A stretch of DNA of 64,000 nt, from the NCBI RefSeq assembly GCF_009602465.1, contig NZ_WBKP01000005.1:62001-126000 (forward strand), in the 5' to 3' direction. The notes under the pieces are model-generated. The model did no database searches and was not told where the DNA came from. It saw only the letters and a list, made by a program, of their open reading frames with translations. The stretch is from Cumulibacter manganitolerans (GTDB taxonomy: Bacteria > Actinomycetota > Actinomycetes > Mycobacteriales > Antricoccaceae). The translations under genes were made by a program, and so were the position numbers. Below, piece by piece: positions 1-8,799 of this stretch; within the stretch, counting starts at the first letter, position 1; every line of letters starts with the position of its first letter.

Positions 1-10
1 TGCCAGCCAT
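1..10 (-). CDS. 5' end of an unidentified gene leaving the window
   Basis: Only the start codon and two further codons (Met-Ala-Gly) are inside the window. The start is supported by a perfect AAGGAGG ribosome binding site at 18-24 on the minus strand, seven bases upstream of the ATG. The product cannot be named. Confidence 0.6.
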
Positions 11-105
11 GGTGACCCCTCCTTGGGGGCGGTGGCCGGCACCGGTTGCGCCGGCCCTCACCTCGATATTCCCACCACAACTAACACCCACCAAACAATT
101 CGGCC

Positions 106-122
106 ATCTCATTATGTGAGAT
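106..122. promoter_or_regulatory. palindromic operator candidate upstream of the left-edge gene
   Basis: ATCTCA (106-111) and TGAGAT (117-122) form an exact inverted repeat around a 5-base AT-rich spacer, inside an otherwise gene-free leader (11-214). It lies about 95 bases upstream of the start codon at 10. TCTCA/TGAGA palindromes recall IclR-type operators such as those before leuCD in actinobacteria, but the downstream gene is not visible, so the regulator is a guess. I see nothing else in 11-214. Confidence 0.35.
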
Positions 123-214
123 ACGAGACAGTGAGGTGGACGCGAAAGCGGGGTCCGTCGGCCGCGGCGGGAAAACTTCCCCGCTCTAACCGTCGAACCC
201 CGCTTATCGTGCGG

Positions 215-287
<73 letters not shown>

Positions 288-450
288 GCGCTCATTCTCA
301 TGAGCAACAGCGACAAACGATACCAGGCACCCCATACCTGCGAAAGCGCGGGTGGCGGCCGAGGAGTGTGACGCCTGTTGCATCGTGCGGCGTGCGCGCC
401 CGCCGCCGGGGGCGGTGCTCGGCCGCGTCGGCATGAGACAGGATGGAGGC

Positions 451-1983
451 ATGACCGCGCCGGAACAGAGCCTGCCCCGTCCCCCTCGCCTGAGCGCCCG
501 CGAGCTCATCGAGCTCACGCTGGACGACGGGTCGTTCGTCTCCTGGGACGTCCCGCTGCGCTATCCGCAGGACGCCGCGCCGGGGGCGTCGGAGGAGTAC
601 GTCGAGCAGCTCATCGCGGCCGCCGCCAAGGCCGGCACCGACGAGTCGGTCATCACCGGCGAGGGGCTGCTGTCGGGACGCCGGATCGCGATCATCGCCA
701 GCGAATTCCGGTTCCTGGCCGGCTCGATCGGCAAGAACGCCGCCGACCGGATCGTCGCCGCGGTAAACCGGGCAACCGCGCAGGGCCTGCCGCTGGTCGC
801 CGCGCCCAGCTCGGGCGGCACCCGGATGCAGGAGGGCACCCCGGCGTTCCTGCAGATGATCGACATCTCGAAGGCGGTCACGGCGCACAAGGCCGCCGGG
901 CTGTCCTACCTCGTGTACCTGCGCAACCCCACGACCGGCGGAGTCATGGCGTCGTGGGGATCGCTGGGCCAGGTCACCGCGGCTGAGCCGAAGGCGATGC
1001 TGGGCTTCCTCGGGCCGCGGGTGTTCGAGGCCATCTACGACAAGAAGTTCCCGGACGGCGTGCAGGTCGCCGAGAACCTCTACAAGCGCGGCATCATCGA
1101 CGCGGTGGCGACACCGGAGCAGATCGGCCGGCTGCTCGACAAGGTCCTGCGCATCACCTCGCCGGCCGACGGCCCGGTGGAGGTGCCGCGCCCCGAGCTC
1201 ACCACCCAGGACGCCGCGGACCTGCCCGACACCGACGTCTGGGCCAGCGTGCTCGCCTCGCGGCGCCTGGAGCGGCCGGGAGTGCGCGACCTGCTGCGCA
1301 TCGCGGCCGCGGACGTCGTGCCCCTCAACGGCACGGGGCAGGGCGAGCGCGACCCCGGCCTGCTGCTCGCGCTCGCCCGGTTCGGCTCGTACGCGTGCAT
1401 CGTCCTCGGCCAGGACCGGCGGATGCAGACCCAAAACCACCAGCTCGGCCCCGAGGGCCTGCGCGTCGCGCGACGTGGGATGAACCTGGCGACCGAGCTC
1501 GGGCTGCCGCTGGTCACCGTCATCGACACTCCCGGCGCGGCCCTGTCGGCCGAGGCCGAGAACGGTGGCCTGGCCGGGGAGATCGCCCGGTGCCTCGCGG
1601 ACCTGTCGACGGTGCGGACGCCGACCGTCGCGATCATGCTCGGGCAGGGCACCGGCGGGGCGGCGCTTGCGCTGCTGCCCAGCGATCGGGTCATCGCCGC
1701 CCAGAACTCGTGGCTGTCGCCGCTGCCGCCGGAGGGGGCGAGCGCGATCATCCATCGAACGGTCGACCGCGCCGACGAGATGGCCCGCTCGCAGCGGATC
1801 TCCTGCAAGCAGATGCTCGCCGCCGGCGCGATCCACACCGTCGTGCTGGAGAACCCGGACGCCGCCGACGAGCCGGTCGCGTTCTGCAACCGGCTCTCGC
1901 AAGCCCTGCAGGCGGAGCTGTCGAGCCTGACGCGACGTCCGCTGCAGGCGCTGCTCACCGCCCGCGGTGTGCCCTGGGCCTAG
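451..1983 (+). CDS. fused acyl-CoA carboxylase carboxyltransferase (beta+alpha, AccD3-like)
   Basis: The 510-residue protein carries both halves of a biotin-dependent carboxyltransferase on one chain. Residues about 40-250 resemble the AccD (beta) crotonase fold, with an SSGGTRM oxyanion-loop motif near residue 121. Residues about 270-500 resemble AccA (alpha), with a GQGTGGAAL motif near 398. The AccD zinc-ribbon cysteines are absent. This architecture matches mycobacterial AccD3, whose acyl-CoA substrate is unsettled. The ATG at 451 follows a GGAGG site at 445-449; the open frame upstream lacks such a site. The gene converges on csoR with a 10-base gap. No biotin-carrier or biotin carboxylase gene is adjacent. 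Confidence 0.9.
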   Translation: MTAPEQSLPRPPRLSARELIELTLDDGSFVSWDVPLRYPQDAAPGASEEYVEQLIAAAAKAGTDESVITGEGLLSGRRIAIIASEFRFLAGSIGKNAADRIVAAVNRATAQGLPLVAAPSSGGTRMQEGTPAFLQMIDISKAVTAHKAAGLSYLVYLRNPTTGGVMASWGSLGQVTAAEPKAMLGFLGPRVFEAIYDKKFPDGVQVAENLYKRGIIDAVATPEQIGRLLDKVLRITSPADGPVEVPRPELTTQDAADLPDTDVWASVLASRRLERPGVRDLLRIAAADVVPLNGTGQGERDPGLLLALARFGSYACIVLGQDRRMQTQNHQLGPEGLRVARRGMNLATELGLPLVTVIDTPGAALSAEAENGGLAGEIARCLADLSTVRTPTVAIMLGQGTGGAALALLPSDRVIAAQNSWLSPLPPEGASAIIHRTVDRADEMARSQRISCKQMLAAGAIHTVVLENPDAADEPVAFCNRLSQALQAELSSLTRRPLQALLTARGVPWA

Positions 1984-1993
1984 TCGAACGGCC

Positions 1994-2287
1994 CTACGAC
2001 TTGACCAGTCGCGCGATGGCCGCGCTCGCCTCGGCGATCTTGTCGTCCGCCGTGGCTCCGCCCTCGGCGACGGCATGCCGCACGCAGTGGCCGAGGTGCT
2101 CGTCGAGCAGGTTCAGCGCGACAGACTGGAGCGCCTTCGTGGCGGCCGACACCTGGGTGAGGACGTCGATGCAGTAGGTGTCCTCTTCGACCATGCGGGC
2201 GATCCCACGCACCTGCCCCTCGATGCGGCGCAGCCGCTTGAGCACGGCGTCCTTGTCGTCGCTGTAGCCGGGTGTCGTGTGCTCCAT
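1994..2287 (-). CDS. csoR: copper-sensing repressor CsoR
   Basis: This 97-residue all-helical protein belongs to the CsoR/RcnR/FrmR family (DUF156). Its copper ligands are in place: Cys39, His64 and Cys68 match the C-H-C triad that binds Cu(I) in the thiolate site of Mycobacterium CsoR and releases the repressor from DNA. It is expected to repress copper-resistance genes until Cu(I) rises. The ATG at 2287 is chosen because the family starts about 15 residues before the first helix. A copper-type operator lies just upstream (2299-2313), suggesting autoregulation, and two matching boxes precede copZ-copA at 35.4 kb. Confidence 0.93.
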   Translation of the reverse strand: MEHTTPGYSDDKDAVLKRLRRIEGQVRGIARMVEEDTYCIDVLTQVSAATKALQSVALNLLDEHLGHCVRHAVAEGGATADDKIAEASAAIARLVKS

Positions 2288-2298
2288 GCGCTCGATGG

Positions 2299-2313
2299 TA
2301 CCCGGGAGGGGTA
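2299..2313. promoter_or_regulatory. CsoR operator of csoR
   Basis: TACCC-GGGAG-GGGTA is a 15-base inverted repeat 11 bases upstream of the csoR start codon. It has the same TACCC-N5-GGGTA layout as the two boxes in front of copZ (35445-35459 and 35479-35493) and fits the G/C-tract palindromes known for CsoR. It probably mediates autorepression. Confidence 0.7.
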
Positions 2314-2390
2314 TGCCGGGCCAGCCCTCGCCGCAGACACGACGACCGCGCATCGGCGGGGCCGGTGCGCGGTCGTGGATGGCGGCGGGG

Positions 2391-2678
2391 CTACTCGTCG
2401 AGCAGGTTGTAGCGGTACAGCAGCTCGAGGTTGCGCTCACGCTTGTTCTTCTTGGCCAGGGAGATGCGACGTCCCACCAGGTAGACGACGAGCGCGCCGG
2501 CGCCGGCGATGACGGCCTTGCCCTTGGGGCTCTCGAAGAAGTTCTGGACCTGCGACTTGCCGTTGTCGATGAGCCGCTTCGGGTGCGCGCGCTCGACGAT
2601 CTGGTCGAGGGTGCCTGCTAGTGCGTCGCGGGTGCGATCGATGTCGCGCTGGATCTCGGCGGGCGTGCGCTCGGCCAC
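2391..2678 (-). CDS. DUF3618 small membrane protein
   Basis: The 95-residue protein starts with the DUF3618 signature (I-Q-R-D-I-D-R-T-R-D), a charged helix thought to be coiled-coil, followed by one membrane helix at about residues 55-70 and a basic tail. Family members are small actinobacterial membrane proteins of unknown function, often near phage-holin-like proteins. The start is GTG with a GGAG site. It stands alone between csoR and the peroxidase gene. Confidence 0.75.
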   Translation of the reverse strand: MAERTPAEIQRDIDRTRDALAGTLDQIVERAHPKRLIDNGKSQVQNFFESPKGKAVIAGAGALVVYLVGRRISLAKKNKRERNLELLYRYNLLDE

Positions 2679-2769
2679 GGGGTTCTCCTCCGACTCGTGA
2701 ACAGGTCTGCCGCGATGCTATCGCTCACGGCCTCGCGATGTGCGCTCAACGAGCACCGCGCGCAGCGCC

Positions 2770-4011
2770 TCAGCCGGACTCGATCATCGACTGGCCGACG
2801 TAGCCGCCCTGGGCGGGGCCGGGGAACGCGAAGAAGAAGCCGCCGCCGTTGGTGATCACGAACTGCTCGAGCGGCTCGCCCTTCAGCCGGGCCTGCGCCT
2901 CGAGGAAGGCCGACATGGTCCGCTGGTAGCTCAGGAACAACAGGCCCTGATCGAGCGTGCCGCTCGCGTCGATGCCGCGGCTGTAGCTCATCGAGCGGCG
3001 TAGCATGAGCCGGGCCTTGCCGTCGCGCGGGTTGGCCAGGCGGATGTGGGAGGTGAGCGGCACCTTCGCCCCGGCGGGGTCCTTCGGGTAGACGGGGACG
3101 TCGGTCTCCTTGGTCCCGTCCAGCGGTGCCCCGGACACCTTCGCGCGCCCGAACACCTTCTCCTGGTGATCGAGCGTCTCGGCGTCCCACGCCTCGACCT
3201 GCATGCGCAGGGTGCGCGCGACGAGGTAGCTGCCGCCGGCGCACCACGTCGGCTCGCCGTCATCGGCTCCGGCGCTCCAGACGACGTCCGCCATGAGGTC
3301 GTCGACGGTCGGGTCGGGGTTGGCGGTGCCGTCCTTGAACCCCATGAGGTTGCGGGTCGACGTACGGTCGGGCGCCTTGGTGGTGTCCGGCCGGAGGAAC
3401 ACGTCGAGCAGCCAGCGGATCCGCGCGCCGGAGCCGGTGGCCCGCACGAGGCGGCGGACGGCGTGCGTCACGACGTCCCGGTGCGGGCCCTGCAGGATCA
3501 GCAGCAGGTCGCCGTGGGTGCGTTGCGGGTCGAGCTCGTCACGGGCGAGGCCGTCCGGCATCGTGACGAGGCCGGCCGGTTTGACCGAGGCGAGGCCGAA
3601 CCTGTCGTCGAACAGCGACGCCCCGGCGGCCACGGTTCCGCTGACGAGGAGGTCCTCGTGGCCGGTGAGAATCCCGTTGTCCTCGGGCGTGGCCAGCTTG
3701 TCGGACGGCGTCGGCGACGTCGTCGCGGTCAGGTCGCGGATGGTGCCGGAGATCGTCTGCAGGACGCCGGTGAGGCCGTCGCGGCCGGACGCCGTGACGT
3801 CCAGCGCGACGGCGGCCGCGTACTCGGCCGGCCCCGGAAGGATGCCCATCTGGTGGGCGCCGAAGAAGCTCTGAGGCTGCTGGCCCGCGCCGTTCCCCGC
3901 GGCTGCCGGCCGGTCGTCGCGGTCGCAGCCGGCCAGGGCGACGCCGGCGGCCGCGGTCCCGGTTGCTGCCGCGGCCAGGAACCCGCGCCTGCTCAGACTC
4001 ACCCGTGCCAC
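2770..4011 (-). CDS. Tat-exported Dyp-type peroxidase (EfeB/deferrochelatase-like)
   Basis: This 413-residue haem peroxidase of the DyP family begins with a twin-arginine signal (SRRGFLAAAA), so the folded, haem-loaded protein is exported. The distal motif GFKDGTANP holds the catalytic Asp, and SHIRLANPR lies in the region supplying the proximal haem His. Arg in LSYQRT is also conserved. Relatives oxidise dyes and phenolics, or release iron from haem (EfeB). The EfeU and EfeO partners are not nearby, so an iron-uptake role is unproven. GTG at 4011 is preferred because an AGGAG site lies just upstream; GTG at 4002 is an alternative. It is divergent from bcp. Confidence 0.88.
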   Translation of the reverse strand: MARVSLSRRGFLAAAATGTAAAGVALAGCDRDDRPAAAGNGAGQQPQSFFGAHQMGILPGPAEYAAAVALDVTASGRDGLTGVLQTISGTIRDLTATTSPTPSDKLATPEDNGILTGHEDLLVSGTVAAGASLFDDRFGLASVKPAGLVTMPDGLARDELDPQRTHGDLLLILQGPHRDVVTHAVRRLVRATGSGARIRWLLDVFLRPDTTKAPDRTSTRNLMGFKDGTANPDPTVDDLMADVVWSAGADDGEPTWCAGGSYLVARTLRMQVEAWDAETLDHQEKVFGRAKVSGAPLDGTKETDVPVYPKDPAGAKVPLTSHIRLANPRDGKARLMLRRSMSYSRGIDASGTLDQGLLFLSYQRTMSAFLEAQARLKGEPLEQFVITNGGGFFFAFPGPAQGGYVGQSMIESG

Positions 4012-4157
4012 TACCTCTCCTCGGCTCCGAGAAGGATAGTCCGCGATGACCGCGCCCTGGTTCCCGAACGCACGGACCTCGGCGCCAACGAGGACGCCGG
4101 TCGGACGGCGGCCGCGGTTAGCATCGACGCGATGGCATCCCCGCACGAGGAGGAACG

Positions 4158-4634
4158 ATGAGCGAGAAGGTCATTCTCGAAGCCGGCGACACCGCTCCCG
4201 GGTTCACCCTGGCCGACGACACGGGCCAGCAGGTGTCCTTGTCGGATTTCACCGGCTCACAGGTCATCCTGTACTTCTACCCCGCCGCGATGACGCCCGG
4301 CTGCACGAAGCAGGCCTGCGACTTCACGTCGTCCTACGACGAGCTCAAGGGGGCCGGGTTCCGGGTCATCGGCATCTCACCGGACAAGCCGGAGAAGCTG
4401 GCCAAGTTCCGCGAGAAGGAGCAGCTGACCATCACGTTGCTCAGCGATCCGGACAAGGCGGTCGCGACCGCGTACGGCGCGTTCGGCGAGAAGAAGATGT
4501 ACGGCAAGACGACGGAGGGCATCATCCGCTCGACGTTCGTCATCGATGCCTACGGCAAGATCGCCCAGGCGCAGTACAACGTCAAGGCGACCGGGCACGT
4601 CGAACGGCTGGTCAAGAGCCTCGAGCTCGCCTAG
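4158..4634 (+). CDS. bcp: peroxiredoxin, BCP/PrxQ type
   Basis: The 158-residue thioredoxin-fold protein has the PxxxTPGCT motif, with peroxidatic Cys49 and resolving Cys54 five residues later in the same helix, as in atypical two-Cys bacterioferritin comigratory protein. It reduces hydrogen and alkyl hydroperoxides in the cytoplasm using thioredoxin. The length is typical. A GAGGAGG site precedes the ATG. It diverges from the exported DyP peroxidase, so the 146-base gap serves two peroxide-metabolising genes. Confidence 0.92.
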   Translation: MSEKVILEAGDTAPGFTLADDTGQQVSLSDFTGSQVILYFYPAAMTPGCTKQACDFTSSYDELKGAGFRVIGISPDKPEKLAKFREKEQLTITLLSDPDKAVATAYGAFGEKKMYGKTTEGIIRSTFVIDAYGKIAQAQYNVKATGHVERLVKSLELA

Positions 4635-4690
4635 CAACCGCCCGGCCGATCGCTCGCCGTGGACGGCCGCCCCTCTGCCGGAGCGCCTCG

Positions 4691-4764
4691 TAGGGCCGGA
4701 GAGACTCGAACTCTCACTGGCACGGACCTAAACCGTGTGCCTCTGCCAATTGGGCTACGGCCCC
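4691..4764 (-). tRNA. tRNA-Leu(TAG) with a short (class I) variable loop
   Basis: The minus strand folds into a cloverleaf: acceptor GGGGCCG/CGGCCCT, anticodon stem CACGG/CCGTG, loop TTTAGGT with anticodon TAG, and T-arm GAGAG-TTCGAGT-CTCTC. TAG reads CUA (Leu), and G37 fits a CUN-leucine tRNA. The variable loop is only five bases (CCAGT), whereas bacterial tRNA-Leu is normally class II with a long variable arm. All arms pair well, so decay is not obvious. The first acceptor pair is G-U. CCA is not encoded. Confidence 0.85.
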
Positions 4765-4803
4765 ACCGCCGCACCGACGCGGCTGGTCAATCGTACGCGG
4801 CGG

Positions 4804-5445
4804 CTAGTACTTCCTCGCCAGGACGCCGATCGAACCGATCAGCACGGGAATGAACGACAGCCCGAAGACCCAGACGCCCAGCGCCATCTCATGGGTCGCG
4901 CCGAGCGCGAGGTATCCGACGATGGTGCCCAGAGTGGCCAGGATGCCCAGGATCGCGCTGATCAGCGCGAGGACGCCGAGCCCGCGACCCGGGTCGCGAG
5001 CCGTCAGCGTCCCGATGGCGGCGACGAGCGATCCGACGCAGGCGACGAGCGCGACGACGAACGCGACGAGCATGAGCGCGCCGTAGAACCGGCCGTTGTC
5101 CATGTTGATCGTCATCTGGTCCAGACCGTTCCACGGATCGCCGTCCGCGAAGCCGTAGCCGCCGCCCGGCGTATCGACCGGCACGAGCTCGTAGTTCCAG
5201 GGCAGGAAGACGCCCACCACGCACGCGATCGTCCCCAGGAGCATGAGCACCGGACCCGCCGGCCGCGTGCGGCGACGGGCCGCTGCTGCTGGGCTCCACC
5301 CGGGTGGCCGGCCGCCCGGCCCCCACGGGGCAGGCTGCTGGGCCGGCCCCCACGGAGCCGGCTGGTTGGTGGGATTCCACGTCGGCGGCCGCGGCGCGGA
5401 GGTCGGGGGGCCGGCGAGATCGGGGCTCTGGTGCGGATCGGTCAT
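4804..5445 (-). CDS. proline-rich four-helix membrane protein, unknown
   Basis: The 213-residue protein has a disordered Pro/Gly-rich N-terminus (to about residue 65) and then about four hydrophobic helices, with a Gly/Asp-rich extracytoplasmic loop between the first two. This layout is common in uncharacterised actinobacterial DUF4190-like proteins. The ATG at 5445 is preferred over upstream in-frame codons because AAAGG lies just before it and the sequence upstream is not membrane-like. It lies downstream of and co-directional with the MFS gene (58-base gap). No function is assigned. Confidence 0.7.
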   Translation of the reverse strand: MTDPHQSPDLAGPPTSAPRPPTWNPTNQPAPWGPAQQPAPWGPGGRPPGWSPAAAARRRTRPAGPVLMLLGTIACVVGVFLPWNYELVPVDTPGGGYGFADGDPWNGLDQMTINMDNGRFYGALMLVAFVVALVACVGSLVAAIGTLTARDPGRGLGVLALISAILGILATLGTIVGYLALGATHEMALGVWVFGLSFIPVLIGSIGVLARKY

Positions 5446-5503
5446 GGGTCGCCTTTCGGTACGGATCACGAACTGCTCGACCGAGCCCGGCGTCCGACCC
5501 GGC

Positions 5504-6919
5504 CTAGGCGGGCCCCGACAGGGGCGATCGCCTGCGGTCCAGGGAGCGATCGAGGGCAACGGCCACCGCTACGACCACGCCGACGCCCGTCAGGATCCAT
5601 CCGACCAGATGCAATCCGGCATCGGTCGGCCGGGCGCCGAACGCAAGAGCGATGATCCCCGAGCCGATGATGGCGCCGAGGTACTGGGCCGTGCGCGACA
5701 GGCCCGAAGCCATGCCGATCTGGTCGGCCGGCGCCTGCACGTAGATGGCCATCTGGTTGGCCAGCATCGACAGGCCCGCGGACGGCGCGTGGGCCAGGCA
5801 CATCAACGCGAAGAGCCAGACCGCCGAACGCGAGTCCACGCCGACCATGAGCAACGAACCGGCGATCATGCCCGCCGCCCCGATGACCAGCGGGGTGCGG
5901 ACGGCCGTGAACCGCGAGCCGATCGTCGACAGGAACGCCCCGACACCGAAGATCAGCAGCATGAGCAGCCCGACCTGTATCGGCGACAGGCCGCGTGCCT
6001 CCTCGAACCACTGCGACAGGCCGAACATGGCGCCGTACAGCACCACGAAGCTGGCGACGATCCGCCCGTAGGTGATCAGCAGGGCGCGGTTCCCGGCGAG
6101 CATCCGGACGTCGACGAACGGATGCTCGCGGCGGCGTTCGTAGTACACGAGGGCGATGATGACCACCACGGCGACGCCGAGGATCCACCACCGCGGGCTG
6201 CGCAGCTGCATCAGGAAGAACAGCAGCGCGACGATCGTCACCCCGAACAACGCGATGCCGCCGGCGTCGAGGTCGGCGCGCTCCCCCGGCGCACGCGGGT
6301 CGTCCGGCGGGGCGAAACGAAGCACCAGCACGAGGCACAGCAGCGCGAGCGGAAGGTTGACGATGAAGATCCACTGCCAGCCGACGGTCTGCACCAGCAG
6401 CCCGGCGAGCAGCGGGCCGATCGTCAGAGTGGTCAGCGACGCGGTGGAGAGCCAGCCGAGCACCCGGTTCGGCGGGGGCAGCCCGAGCGAGTCGGCGCGG
6501 CGGCGGACCATCGCCATGGCCGCCGGGTAGACCGCGCCCGTGCCGGAGCCGATGAGCGCGCGCAGGGCGACCAGCCCCCACAGGGTGTGCACGAAGATCC
6601 CCGCGACACCCGCCACCGCAACGATGACGCTGCCGGTGACGAACACCTTCCGGGGTCCGATCCGATCGGCGATCCGGCCGGCCACAGGCTGGCTGATCGC
6701 GCTCGTCAGGTACAGCACCGAGATCAGCCATACGGTCTGGTCCGCGCCCGCATGCAGCCGCTCTCCGATGGTGGCGAGCGCGGTGGCGACCATCGTCGAG
6801 TTGATCGGGTTCAACGCCGCACCGATGCACAGCGGCGCGACGAAGCGCCAGCCGAAGGCGGTCCGCTCCCCGGCCCGCTCCTCGACGGCGCCGGGCCGGC
6901 TCGATCGCTGCGACTGCAT
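5504..6919 (-). CDS. MFS multidrug-type transporter (DHA2-like)
   Basis: This 471-residue membrane protein belongs to the major facilitator superfamily. The A-like loop RIADRIGPRKV follows the second helix, and the overall pattern of helices fits the 14-segment drug:H+ antiporter group. The substrate is unknown. The start ATG at 6919 gives a short cytoplasmic N-terminus, as usual for the family. It diverges from the DUF1622 gene across a 125-base gap in which I see no clear operator. Confidence 0.82.
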   Translation of the reverse strand: MQSQRSSRPGAVEERAGERTAFGWRFVAPLCIGAALNPINSTMVATALATIGERLHAGADQTVWLISVLYLTSAISQPVAGRIADRIGPRKVFVTGSVIVAVAGVAGIFVHTLWGLVALRALIGSGTGAVYPAAMAMVRRRADSLGLPPPNRVLGWLSTASLTTLTIGPLLAGLLVQTVGWQWIFIVNLPLALLCLVLVLRFAPPDDPRAPGERADLDAGGIALFGVTIVALLFFLMQLRSPRWWILGVAVVVIIALVYYERRREHPFVDVRMLAGNRALLITYGRIVASFVVLYGAMFGLSQWFEEARGLSPIQVGLLMLLIFGVGAFLSTIGSRFTAVRTPLVIGAAGMIAGSLLMVGVDSRSAVWLFALMCLAHAPSAGLSMLANQMAIYVQAPADQIGMASGLSRTAQYLGAIIGSGIIALAFGARPTDAGLHLVGWILTGVGVVVAVAVALDRSLDRRRSPLSGPA

Positions 6920-7044
6920 CGTCCCAGTTGATCAGACGCTCCGTTAGCTGTGCAAAGCACCTGCCCGACGCGACGATTCGAGAAGCCTGCCGCTGGGTAC
7001 CGGACCGGTGGGCATCGGACGGCCCACCGACCGAAGGAGGATGT

Positions 7045-7440
7045 ATGACGTTCCAGGAAGCCATGGAGGTCGTCGGCAAGACCGTCGACGCGGCGGGTGT
7101 GGTCGCGATCGTGCTCGGCGTGCTCGCCGCCACCCTCATCGCGGCGGCGGCCTTGCTGCGCCGGTCGGACACGGACGTCTATCACCGTTACCGGAGGCTG
7201 CTGGGCCGCTCGATCCTGCTCGGCCTGGAGCTGCTCGTCGCGGCCGACATCATCCGCACCGTGGCCGTCACTCCGACCTTCCGCTCGGTGGGCGTCCTGG
7301 CCGTGATCGTCATCATCCGGACGTTCCTGAGCTTCTCGCTGGAACTGGAGATCACCGGGCGGTGGCCCTGGCAGAAGGAGCCGGACGATCGGGACGGGGC
7401 CGCGGTCAGCCGCTCGACCACCGGCGCGTCTGCCGCCTGA
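7045..7440 (+). CDS. DUF1622 membrane protein
   Basis: The 131-residue protein has three hydrophobic helices (about 18-38, 55-75 and 80-95), with a conserved LLGLELLVAADIIRTV segment and a WPW motif near the end, as in the DUF1622 family of small bacterial membrane proteins without known function. The ATG at 7045 has an AAGGAGG site at 7034-7040. The ATG four bases earlier is out of frame. It converges on rdgB. Confidence 0.85.
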   Translation: MTFQEAMEVVGKTVDAAGVVAIVLGVLAATLIAAAALLRRSDTDVYHRYRRLLGRSILLGLELLVAADIIRTVAVTPTFRSVGVLAVIVIIRTFLSFSLELEITGRWPWQKEPDDRDGAAVSRSTTGASAA

Positions 7441-7474
7441 CGCCCGGTGCCGAGGCGGCGCGGGCGACGGTCGG

Positions 7475-8068
7475 CTACAGGTACGGCGCGATGCGCCGGG
7501 CGAGCTCCCGCATCGCCTGGCCGCGGTGGCTGATCGCGTCCTTCTCCGCCGGCGGCAGCTCGGCCGCCGTGACGCTCTTCCCGTCCGGCTGGAACAGCGG
7601 GTCGTACCCGAACCCGCCGGAGCCGGACGGCTCGCGACGCAGCCGGCCGGTCATCTCGCCGTGCGCGACGACCTCGCGTCCGTCGGTGCCGACGTACGCC
7701 GCCGCGCACGTGAAGTGCGCGGTGAGCCGCTCGTCGGGAACGTCCTGCAGCTGGGCCAGCAGCAGGGCGTTGTTCGCCGCGTCGTCGCCGTGCCGGCCGC
7801 ACCACCGGGCCGAGAAGATGCCGGGCATGCCGTTCAGCGCGTCCACGCAGATGCCGGAGTCGTCGGCGATCGCCGCGATCCCGGTGTGCCGCACCGCTTC
7901 ACGCGCCTTCAGCAGCGCGTTGTCCGCGAACGTCGCACCGTCCTCGGGGACCTCGTCGTACGCCGGGACGTCGTCCAGGCCGACGACCTCGACGTCCGCG
8001 CCCGCCATGATGCGCCGTAGCTCGGCGAGCTTCTTGGCGTTGCGGGAGGCCAGCAGGATCCGGCTCAT
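7475..8068 (-). CDS. rdgB: non-canonical purine NTP pyrophosphatase (RdgB/HAM1)
   Basis: The 197-residue HAM1-family enzyme hydrolyses ITP, dITP and XTP to the monophosphates, keeping deaminated purines out of nucleic acids. Family motifs are visible: [11 protein letters not shown] at the N-terminus (substrate loop), [11 protein letters not shown] around the catalytic Asp, and [12 protein letters not shown] near the C-terminus. The start ATG overlaps the rph stop codon by four bases (ATGA), so it is translationally coupled as the last gene of murI-MFS-rph-rdgB. Confidence 0.95.
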   Translation of the reverse strand: MSRILLASRNAKKLAELRRIMAGADVEVVGLDDVPAYDEVPEDGATFADNALLKAREAVRHTGIAAIADDSGICVDALNGMPGIFSARWCGRHGDDAANNALLLAQLQDVPDERLTAHFTCAAAYVGTDGREVVAHGEMTGRLRREPSGSGGFGYDPLFQPDGKSVTAAELPPAEKDAISHRGQAMRELARRIAPYL

Positions 8069-8799
8069 GCGTCGAGGGCGGCGCGCTGCATGCGGGTGAG
8101 GTCGGCGCAGCCGGCCAGGGCCAGATCGAGCAGCGCGTCGAGCTCGGCGCGGGAGAACGGGGCGCCCTCGGCCGTGCCCTGCACCTCCACCAGCGCGCCG
8201 TCCCCGGTCGCGACGACGTTCATGTCGGTCTCGGCGCGCACGTCCTCCTCGTAGTGCAGGTCCAGCCGCGGCTCGCCGTCGATGATGCCGACCGAGACGG
8301 CCGCGACCGATCCGGTCAGGGCATCGGCCTTCGCCAGGGAACCGCGGCCGCGCAACCACTCGATCGCGTCGGCGAGCGCCACGTACGCGCCGGTGATCGC
8401 CGCGGTCCGGGTCCCGCCGTCCGCCTGCAGGACGTCGCAGTCGATGTCGATGGTGTTCTCGCCCAGCGCCGCGAGGTCGACACAGGCCCGCAGCGAGCGA
8501 CCGATCAGCCGCGAGATCTCGTGCGTGCGGCCACCGATGCGCCCCTTGACCGACTCCCGCGCGGAGCGGTCGTGGGTCGCGCGCGGCAGCATCGCGTACT
8601 CGGCCGTCACCCAGCCGAGCCCGGAGCCCTTGCGCCACCGGGGCACGCCCTCGGTCACGCTCGCCGCGACCAGCACCCGGGTGCGGCCGAACTCGACCAG
8701 CACGGAGCCCTCGGCGTGGTCGAGCCAGTTCCGGGTCATCCGGACCTCGCGGAGCTGCTGCGCGGTGCGGCCGTCGCTGCGTACCTGGGTGTCTGTCAT
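8065..8799 (-). CDS. rph: ribonuclease PH
   Basis: This 244-residue phosphorolytic 3'-5' exoribonuclease trims tRNA 3' ends. The N-terminal signature [11 protein letters not shown] and the phosphate- and substrate-binding block [16 protein letters not shown] are intact, as is the [18 protein letters not shown] core. The start overlaps the upstream MFS gene's stop and the end overlaps rdgB by four bases each. The rph-rdgB pairing is common in actinobacteria. Confidence 0.96.
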   Translation of the reverse strand: MTDTQVRSDGRTAQQLREVRMTRNWLDHAEGSVLVEFGRTRVLVAASVTEGVPRWRKGSGLGWVTAEYAMLPRATHDRSARESVKGRIGGRTHEISRLIGRSLRACVDLAALGENTIDIDCDVLQADGGTRTAAITGAYVALADAIEWLRGRGSLAKADALTGSVAAVSVGIIDGEPRLDLHYEEDVRAETDMNVVATGDGALVEVQGTAEGAPFSRAELDALLDLALAGCADLTRMQRAALDA

